From Leptospira sanjuanensis (GTDB lineage: Bacteria > Spirochaetota > Leptospiria > Leptospirales > Leptospiraceae): a DNA stretch of 64,000 bases. The DNA is taken from assembly GCF_022267325.1 (NCBI RefSeq), contig NZ_JAIZBG010000001.1, positions 3,468,501-3,532,500 of the forward strand, given 5' to 3'. The translations under genes were made by a program, and so were the position numbers. The notes beneath the pieces were generated by a model. That model searched no databases, had not been told where the DNA came from, and worked only from the letters and a program-made list of their open reading frames with translations. Shown here piece after piece: positions 54,476 through 64,000 of the stretch (the first letter of the stretch is position 1; the number at the start of each line of letters is the position of its first letter).

Positions 54476-55208
54476 GATTGAAACCTCAGATGAGTTTTTA
54501 TTTTTTGAAGAACGAATCTTCTATACCAATTTGACCAAGCGTCCCGAAGAAATAAATCAAAAAAAAATTTTAAGGCTCTTTTTCTTGAAATTTTCCTTAA
54601 ACCACATTCAGAGCTTAATGTTTTTTGAATATTCAATATTTATTAAACATTCGAACTTGCGAAGCGGCTCAAAAAGAATACGAACGCACGGCACTGAGCT
54701 TAGTAATTGCAATTTTGCTTATGGACTTGATCGCAACAAACACAAAACCCGAGAGCATGCTCAAAGGAAGCGCTGTTGTTTTGTTTGAGCACAACCTTCT
54801 TCAATTATTAGGCAGATATTCAAAAAATTTTTCGTAAACTTGGGGAAAATGTATTCACAGTAACGTTTTCCGGCCGTATTTTGAATAAAATTCAGTTAGA
54901 TGTAGAGTCGTCGAACTTTGCCTATTTTTTAGACATTTAGTTTTTAAGAAATTTGAGAATAAAAGCAGCAGCCTCTATCAAAAATTAGAAAATCCACTCA
55001 ATTTAGAATCAAATCACACAGGAATAACGCTATAAACCGGCGAGCGCGCAGAGAATCCGCCGAGTAAATATCCGTGAAATCTCCCCAATCCAAAGAAGAA
55101 TTGAAGGAGTTCCAACATTTGAATCCACAAAACGACATAATTCTCCTCACAACGAATTGTGAATTGTGTAATCTTCAAATCCCGGGAAACGTGGATTTGG
55201 AAAAAAAC
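54476..55208. other. Long A+T-rich intergenic region with a dispersed-repeat fragment
   Basis: Roughly 730 bases with no gene I trust. About 54650-54790 has a different texture: CGAACTTGCGAAGCGGCTC, then CGAACGCACGGCACTGAGC, and a CAACAAACACAAAACCCG stretch. This resembles a sequence I recall as repeated in many Leptospira intergenic regions, which is unverified. The remainder is A+T-rich and presumably holds promoters for both sides. Confidence 0.4.
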
Positions 55209-55631
55209 ATGAAATACCTACATACAATGATACGCGTTTTGGATCTGGAAAAGGCTCTCGATTTCTTCTGCATGACGCTTGAACTGGTCGTTGTGCGCAA
55301 AAAAGAACATCCCGAAGGAAAATACACGCTCGTCTTTTTATCAACGGGCGAAGCCGATGCACCCGAAATCGAACTAACCTACAACTGGGGACAAAAAGAT
55401 CCTTATACCGTAGGAAGAAATTTCGGACATTTGGCCTTTGAAGTGGACAATATTTACGAAACATGTTCGCGGATCGTATCCCGCGGAATTACGATCAACC
55501 GCCCTCCTCGCGACGGAAGAATGGCGTTCATCCGTTCTCCGGATCAAATTTCTGTCGAACTTCTTCAAAAAGGACACGCATTACCCCCCGAAGAACCTTG
55601 GGCTTCCATGCCCAATACGGGAGAATGGTGA
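55209..55631 (+). CDS. gloA: Lactoylglutathione lyase (glyoxalase I)
   Basis: 140 residues from the ATG at 55209, where homology begins ([20 protein letters not shown]); an upstream GTG at 55074 would add 45 residues unlike the family. Metal ligands match E. coli GloA: His 5, Glu 55 (IELTYN), His 74 (FGHLAFEV) and Glu 117 (VELLQ). It isomerises the hemithioacetal of methylglyoxal and glutathione, detoxifying methylglyoxal; the thiol cofactor in this organism is assumed. It stands alone. Confidence 0.92.
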   Translation: MKYLHTMIRVLDLEKALDFFCMTLELVVVRKKEHPEGKYTLVFLSTGEADAPEIELTYNWGQKDPYTVGRNFGHLAFEVDNIYETCSRIVSRGITINRPPRDGRMAFIRSPDQISVELLQKGHALPPEEPWASMPNTGEW

Positions 55632-55760
55632 TTCCTCTTTAAAAACGATCTTTAGCAACGAAGAACCATCCCTTCGCGACCCACAAAAACGACCGGGAGA
55701 AGTCCGAGAATCGACTCGATCTCGATTCTCGGACTTACTGTTTCAAAATTTTCTTGACTT

Positions 55761-55784
55761 TACATAGTGCATATACACTATGTA
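55761..55784. promoter_or_regulatory. MarR-type operator in front of the thioesterase gene
   Basis: Perfect 9-bp inverted repeat TACATAGTG-CATATA-CACTATGTA. A TTGACT at 55754-55759 precedes it at -35 distance, so the palindrome overlaps the expected -10 and binding would block transcription. The 16-base core TAGTGCATATACACTA recurs exactly at 56909-56924. Confidence 0.75.
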
Positions 55785-55814
55785 AAAAGAATCACCAAGG
55801 AAGGGAAGAATCCA

Positions 55815-56264
55815 ATGGAAGAAGAATTTCGCTTTGAATCCAGAATCCCGGTCCGTTTTAGCGATACCGACGTAAACGGACACGTAAACAACCAGAATTA
55901 TAATTCGTATTGCGACGAAGCCAAAATGAAAGCCTTCGTAAGCTCGGGAGTAGATCTCGAAAAGATGAAACGGGAAGGAATCGGACCGATCGTTTACAAA
56001 GCCGAATACGAATATCTCGGCGATCTCAAATATCCCGATACGGTAATCGTAAGAACCAGGGTGGAATTTATTAAAAAGACAAGAGCCATTTTTCATCAGG
56101 AACTGGAACGGGAATCCGACGGAAAACTCGTGAGCCGAGTTCGTTCTTACGGAATGTGGATCAACTTTGAAACAAAAAAACCCGCGTTCTTACCGCCGGA
56201 AGTGATCGAGAGAATGGGAGAATTTAAAAATCATTTTTTGAAGAAAGAAGCGGCGCTCGTATAA
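55815..56264 (+). CDS. Acyl-CoA thioesterase, 4-hydroxybenzoyl-CoA thioesterase type
   Basis: 149 residues from the ATG at 55815. The hot-dog signature V-R-F-S-D-T-D-V-N-G-H-V-N-N-Q-N-Y (about 14-30) has the catalytic Asp of the 4HBT family. It hydrolyses an acyl-CoA; the acyl group is unknown. It is under the upstream palindrome, with a MarR gene next and a thiolase carrying the same palindrome after it, so a shared acyl-CoA pathway is likely. Confidence 0.88.
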   Translation: MEEEFRFESRIPVRFSDTDVNGHVNNQNYNSYCDEAKMKAFVSSGVDLEKMKREGIGPIVYKAEYEYLGDLKYPDTVIVRTRVEFIKKTRAIFHQELERESDGKLVSRVRSYGMWINFETKKPAFLPPEVIERMGEFKNHFLKKEAALV

Positions 56265-56328
56265 ACCGAAACCGCGAAAACTGCTTCTTGGAAACCTTAC
56301 AATCGGAGTAATTCATGCTTCACTTGCC

Positions 56329-56366
56329 AACCGGATCCTTGCGAACTAGGATCCGGTTGTTTTTTT
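56329..56366 (+). terminator. Intrinsic terminator
   Basis: Perfect 10-bp stem AACCGGATCC/GGATCCGGTT with a 10-base loop and a run of seven Ts after one G. It separates the thioesterase from the MarR gene, so that gene needs its own promoter. Confidence 0.92.
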
Positions 56367-56382
56367 CTTACGGTATTTAAGA

Positions 56383-56868
56383 TTGGTTATAGAGAAAACG
56401 ATCGTGAAACTTTCCAACAAAGATCTGAGAATGATAGGACTTTCCTGCTTGAACGTAAGCTTACGAAGAACCACCCGCAAAATCACGTCCTATTACGATT
56501 TTATTCTAAAACCCGCGGGATTGCGCATCACTCAATTTACCATCTTAGTCAGCATCGCGTATGAACGGGAATGCAGCATCACGGACTTATCCAAAATCAC
56601 GGACATTGATCGAACCACTCTTCAAAGAAGTTTGGAAATTTTAAAAAGGGACGAACTCATCCGAATCGATAAAAAAGAATCGGGAAACGTCCGCTCCGTA
56701 TTTCTTACGAAAAAGGGAGAATCCAAAGTGGAAGAAGCGATCGAACTTTGGAAACAAGCGCAGGATTCGCTAACCGAATCTTTGGGAAAAGCAAAATTCA
56801 AGGAAACGCTTGCGATCCTCTCGGAAGTCAGAAAACTTCCGATTCTTCAATCCGATTTTGAAGAATGA
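56383..56868 (+). CDS. MarR family transcriptional regulator
   Basis: 161 residues from a TTG at 56383; a GTG at 56404 is nearly as good. A MarR winged helix-turn-helix runs from about 45 to 120: L-R-I-T-Q-F-T-I-L-V-S-I-A, D-L-S-K-I-T-D-I-D-R-T-T-L-Q-R-S-L-E-I-L-K-R and the wing V-R-S-V-F-L-T-K-K-G. It sits between two genes that carry the same palindromic operator, so it is the likely repressor of both. The inducer is probably an acyl-CoA or aromatic compound, by inference from the targets. It starts only 17 bases after a strong terminator, leaving little room for a promoter. Confidence 0.85.
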   Translation: MVIEKTIVKLSNKDLRMIGLSCLNVSLRRTTRKITSYYDFILKPAGLRITQFTILVSIAYERECSITDLSKITDIDRTTLQRSLEILKRDELIRIDKKESGNVRSVFLTKKGESKVEEAIELWKQAQDSLTESLGKAKFKETLAILSEVRKLPILQSDFEE

Positions 56869-56908
56869 TCCCGAATGAGAAACGGGAAGTGTCCAAAAGA
56901 TAAACATA

Positions 56909-56924
56909 TAGTGCATATACACTA
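56909..56924. promoter_or_regulatory. MarR-type operator in front of the thiolase gene
   Basis: TAGTGCATATACACTA, identical to the 16-base core of the site at 55761-55784. It lies 17 bases before the thiolase start codon, between the MarR stop and the AAAGGAG ribosome site. Confidence 0.75.
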
Positions 56925-56941
56925 ATAAAAAGGAGAATCTC

Positions 56942-58123
56942 ATGGTTTATATCGTCGACGGAGCCAGAACCCCGTTCGGAAAATTCGGAGGCGGACTGAA
57001 AGATTTCAGTTCTTCCGAACTCGGAGTCGTCACCGCAAAAGAAACGATTCGTAAAACGGGAGTCGATCTCAATCGAATCGAAGAGGCGATTTACGGAAAC
57101 GTAATTCAAGACGACAAGGATTCCGCGTATCTCGCAAGACATATCGCGCTCCGATCCGGCTTATCCGAACAATCCAGCGCGCTTACGATCAATCGTCTTT
57201 GCGGCTCGGGTATGGAAAGTATTCTGATCGGAGCGCGGAAAATTCTTTCCAAAGAGAACGAACTGATTCTCGCGGGAGGAACAGAATCGATGAGCAACGC
57301 GCCTTTCGTTTTAAAAAACGCGAGATGGGGAAACAAATACGGAGACACGATCGCGGAAGACAGACTCGCACAAAGTCTCACCGATTGTTTCGTAGATCTC
57401 ACGATGGGAATGACGGCGGAGAATATCGCGACACGATACGGAATCTCCAGACAAGAACAAGACGAATGGGCCGGAATCTCTCAGGTGCGGGCCGAAAAAG
57501 CTACACTCTCGCAAACCTTCGCGGAAGAAATGATTCCCGTTGCGACCAAAGGAAAGAAATCCTTTCTATTGAACAAAGACGAACAAATCCGGGGAGAAGA
57601 ATGCGTTCCTCAGTTGAAACAACTTCCCACCGCGTTTTTGAAAGAAGGAACCGTAACCGCCGGCAACGCTTCCGGCATCAACGACGGAGCCGCTTCGGTT
57701 CTTTTGGCTTCCGATTCTTGGGTTCAAAGTTCCGGCATCAGACCGCTCGCAAAAATTCTCGGTTACGCGAACGTAGGATGCGATCCGAAGTTTATGGGTT
57801 TAGGCCCGGTATTTGCGGTTCCGAATGCTCTGAAGAATGCGGGCGTTGGAATCAACGACGTCGATCTTTTCGAAATCAACGAAGCGTATGCGTCCCAAGT
57901 TTTGGCCGTGATGAGAGAATTAAAACTCGATCCGAACAAAACGAACGTGAACGGAGGAGCGATCGCGATCGGCCATCCGCTCGGTGCAAGCGGAACCAGA
58001 GTCACCCTCTCACTCGCGTACGAACTCAAACGGAGAAATTTGAAACTCGGAGTCGCTTCGCTCTGCATCGGAGGCGGACAGGGAATCGCGATCGTATTAG
58101 AAAATCCTAATTTTATAAAATAA
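56942..58123 (+). CDS. Acetyl-CoA acetyltransferase / thiolase
   Basis: 393 residues, normal thiolase length. The acyl-enzyme Cys 87 lies in N-R-L-C-G-S-G-M, His 345 in A-I-G-H-P-L-G-A-S-G, and Cys 375 in S-L-C-I-G-G-G-Q-G, the full catalytic set. It condenses or cleaves acyl-CoA by Claisen chemistry; biosynthetic (AtoB/PhaA) and degradative (FadA) forms are not separated here. AAAGGAG precedes the ATG, and a MarR-type operator lies just upstream. Confidence 0.95.
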   Translation: MVYIVDGARTPFGKFGGGLKDFSSSELGVVTAKETIRKTGVDLNRIEEAIYGNVIQDDKDSAYLARHIALRSGLSEQSSALTINRLCGSGMESILIGARKILSKENELILAGGTESMSNAPFVLKNARWGNKYGDTIAEDRLAQSLTDCFVDLTMGMTAENIATRYGISRQEQDEWAGISQVRAEKATLSQTFAEEMIPVATKGKKSFLLNKDEQIRGEECVPQLKQLPTAFLKEGTVTAGNASGINDGAASVLLASDSWVQSSGIRPLAKILGYANVGCDPKFMGLGPVFAVPNALKNAGVGINDVDLFEINEAYASQVLAVMRELKLDPNKTNVNGGAIAIGHPLGASGTRVTLSLAYELKRRNLKLGVASLCIGGGQGIAIVLENPNFIK

Positions 58124-58132
58124 AATCCATAT

Positions 58133-58163
58133 TTATGCGAAAGACGTTTCTTTTCTCGCATAA
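58133..58163. other. Hairpin between thiolase and WYL genes
   Basis: Eight-base arms TTATGCGA/TCGCATAA around a 15-base loop, just after the thiolase stop. It lacks a T run, so it is only a weak terminator candidate for the convergent genes. Confidence 0.3.
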
Positions 58164-58216
58164 GGTCATCGTGGATTTCGGCGATCGCCGCCTTAAACGA
58201 CGATCTGTTTTTTTCT

Positions 58217-59260
58217 CTACGGCGTTCCTTCGTTGTAATGGGAAAGGATTTGTTCGACATTCTTCCGAAACGCGCCCGCGACGCTTTCCGGGAGAATGTT
58301 TCGAATCGCGTCGCGGGCTTCGATCAAAAAGGGAAACAATCCTTCTTGGTTCGTTACCTTAAATCGGAACGAATCGCGTGTAAATTCTTCATAAGGAATT
58401 TCGGACAGGGAATTTCGGACCTTGTATGAGGATTCCGGATCGCAGACTAATTCTACTTCGATCGGATCGTGAGCTTGAAACAGCGCCGGGTGCAACACCC
58501 AATCGCCCGCTACTTCTTTCTTTTGCCCCTGCGGCTGATACAAAGAATTTTCGGCGATCGTTTCCACCCTGGAAATTTTCGGAATGATAAATCTTCTTCT
58601 TTCCTTTTTCTTTCGATCATACGCGAGAAGATAATAGTCTTCCGAATTCTTCCGGATCAAGCGGATCGGATCGACTTCGACTCGATACGTTTCTTCGGGA
58701 AAGGTTTTATAATACAAAAACTGAACGGGAGATTTCGTTTTTAAGGATTCCAATAACTTCTTTAAAAGTTCTTCCGAAACGTTCGCTTCCGTTTGACTCA
58801 GATTCTTTTGCGTTTTGAGATCCATTTCCAGCTCGGGATATACGTCGAGTTTTCCTTCGAATATTTTTTGGGATAAGGAATACAATTCCAAAGAAGGCGA
58901 TTCTTGATACGAACGAAGAATCGTTTCCGCGAGCGTCTGCAATTCTTCCTTTTCCAATTTCAATTCCCGATTGGAAACGTTTCGATCGAGAACGTATCCT
59001 TCCTGCGTGGATCGAACCAAAAATCCGAGTTCTCCCAATTCTTCCACGTCTCGGGAAAGTTTTTTCCGATCGGAATCGGGATTTTCCAGATTCTGATAAT
59101 GATCCGGCAACAAAGATCGGATCTTCGTAAAACTCAAGGGAGAATGATGACTGAGTAAATTAAAGAGTAATGCGGAGAGTCTGGATTCCGTTTTTCCGGC
59201 TTCTTTGACGGGAAGCGGAAAGTCTTCGTCTTCTTCGTTCCAAGTTTCACTTTCGGACAT
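58217..59260 (-). CDS. WYL domain protein
   Basis: 347 residues from the ATG at 59260, which has GGAAAG upstream; an ATG at 59350 lacks a ribosome site. An N-terminal winged helix ([18 protein letters not shown]) is followed by a WYL domain (about 180-260), marked by [20 protein letters not shown] and I-I-P-K-I-S-R, and a WCX-like end. It is the second WYL protein of the window. Probably a transcriptional regulator; ligand unknown. Confidence 0.8.
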   Translation of the reverse strand: MSESETWNEEDEDFPLPVKEAGKTESRLSALLFNLLSHHSPLSFTKIRSLLPDHYQNLENPDSDRKKLSRDVEELGELGFLVRSTQEGYVLDRNVSNRELKLEKEELQTLAETILRSYQESPSLELYSLSQKIFEGKLDVYPELEMDLKTQKNLSQTEANVSEELLKKLLESLKTKSPVQFLYYKTFPEETYRVEVDPIRLIRKNSEDYYLLAYDRKKKERRRFIIPKISRVETIAENSLYQPQGQKKEVAGDWVLHPALFQAHDPIEVELVCDPESSYKVRNSLSEIPYEEFTRDSFRFKVTNQEGLFPFLIEARDAIRNILPESVAGAFRKNVEQILSHYNEGTP

Positions 59261-59370
59261 AGCAGAAACTTTCCGAGTCGCAAGATTCTCAGCAACTCGA
59301 AAACCACTTGAATCCAATCGCTTTCCCGGCAAAATCTTCCCATTCTTCATTTTTACGAAAAGGATTTCTT

Positions 59371-59586
59371 ATGAATACGATCTTGAATTACGTGATTCCT
59401 CACACCGTCGGCATCATTCTCATCGCGGTCGGCTGGTATGTCAGTATTTTGAACGTGGGTCTGACCCGTTTTACGGAAAACGTTCTGATTACGAAGTGGA
59501 CCTTCGGCGGTTTGGTTTTGATTATCGTCGGGGCTTATCTTCCGGAGATTTGGATCGGAACAAGAAAACTGTTCCACAAGGATTGA
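59371..59586 (+). CDS. Small two-helix membrane protein
   Basis: 71 residues from the ATG at 59371, with AAAAGGA upstream at normal distance. Two hydrophobic helices (VIPHTVGIILIAVGWYVSIL and WTFGGLVLIIVGAYLPEIWI) joined by a short polar loop. No family recognised. Divergent from the WYL gene. It may be a short membrane accessory protein. Confidence 0.7.
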   Translation: MNTILNYVIPHTVGIILIAVGWYVSILNVGLTRFTENVLITKWTFGGLVLIIVGAYLPEIWIGTRKLFHKD

Positions 59587-59604
59587 TCGTAATTCCTGCA
59601 AATC

Positions 59605-59677
59605 CGCAGGAGTTCCCACAGTTTCCACGGAACGAATAAAACATCCGGCTCAACCGTGTTTTTGTATGAGTTCCCAC
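59605..59677 (-). repeat. GTGGGAACTCC-type repeat, two copies
   Basis: Two minus-strand copies of the GTGGGAACTC motif, at 59605-59619 and 59668-59677. The first includes a 20-base exact match (AAACTGTGGGAACTCCTGCG) to the repeat at 14878-14898. It lies between the small membrane gene and the terminator that follows. Confidence 0.6.
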
Positions 59678-59707
59678 AAAAATCCGATCTTCGATCGGAT
59701 TTTTCTT
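59678..59707 (+). terminator. Intrinsic terminator
   Basis: A 12-bp perfect stem AAAAATCCGATC/GATCGGATTTTT with a 3-base loop; the right arm provides the T run. It probably ends transcription from the small membrane protein gene. Confidence 0.85.
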
Positions 59708-59821
59708 GTACTTTTTCGCATTGTCTCACAATCTGCGTCTGCAAGGCCCGAAAAGATCTTTACGAGATCCAATTTTGGTCCAAAATGCGACATAATAAAA
59801 TTATAAGAGCTTGAGTTGGAT

Positions 59822-64000
<4,179 letters not shown>

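Noticed and set aside
55074..55208. 45-residue N-terminal extension of glyoxalase I
   Set aside because: Unlike the family and starts at a GTG; homology and metal ligand numbering begin at the ATG 55209.
57199..58110. Long open frame (about 300 codons) in another frame of the thiolase gene
   Set aside because: Arg/Ser-rich translation with no family features; it lies entirely within a gene with full catalytic motifs.

Overview
The window reads as chromosomal DNA of a Leptospira species, probably from the pathogenic clade; the species cannot be fixed from sequence alone. Pointers are a DUF1564 protein (a family I know only from Leptospira), many short-signal lipoproteins with loose spirochaete lipoboxes, membrane 7TM-DISM signalling proteins with cyclase and SpoIIE output domains, an ispE/tRNA-Gln/glmU-like/prs/rplY/pth/ftsH block, and dispersed G+C-rich hairpin repeats between genes. 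There is no rRNA, insertion sequence, prophage or CRISPR array. Coding density is high and most genes have clear family assignments.

Layout. 1-6352: a kinase/phosphatase fusion protein cut by the left edge, then two tandem minus-strand membrane cyclases. 6531-9678: three exported proteins or lipoproteins. 9832-12215: a DUF1761 membrane protein and an AraC regulator divergent from an NmrA-type reductase. 12473-18099: two beta-propeller exported proteins flanking the DNA repair glycosylase Tag, DUF952 and DUF2804, with two mobile-looking intergenic repeats. 18171-22330: an unknown protein followed by an SbcD/SbcC-like nuclease-ATPase pair. 22396-28213: a lipoprotein, RlmD, an ankyrin protein, an overlapping GNAT/thioesterase/AraC operon, a CBS protein and a J-domain protein. 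28359-34585: CstA overlapping a Nudix hydrolase, an OmpA-like protein, an NRDE protein, a PilZ protein and a methyltransferase. 34659-41184: two overlapping small lipoproteins, an exported unknown, a DUF4178/small membrane protein/spermidine-synthase-like cluster, and a c'-type cytochrome. 41280-50891 (minus): a long housekeeping run from a WYL regulator through ispE, tRNA-Gln, a glmU-like gene, prs, rplY, pth and ftsH to EVE and a 7TM-SpoIIE phosphatase. 51036-64000: DUF1564, a GT-C-type membrane enzyme, small exported proteins, glyoxalase I, a MarR-controlled thioesterase and thiolase, a second WYL protein, a DegT-family protein and an RND efflux pump cut by the right edge.

How genes work together. 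Four-base ATGA overlaps join several gene sets (GNAT-thioesterase-AraC; cstA-nudix; ftsH-EVE-SpoIIE; glmU-like-prs; the lipoprotein pair). A near-identical palindrome lies in front of both the thioesterase and the thiolase, with a MarR gene between them, which suggests a small acyl-CoA regulon.

The most notable observations are: several proteins at conserved loci that have lost textbook catalytic residues (a Pth lacking its catalytic His/Asp/Asn set, a DegT-fold protein with Gln for the PLP lysine, and tandem cyclases whose active-site losses are complementary); a three-domain isochorismatase-like/kinase/tyrosine-phosphatase fusion; and a roughly 167-bp MITE-like intergenic repeat present twice in opposite orientations with a compensatory change in its hairpin.
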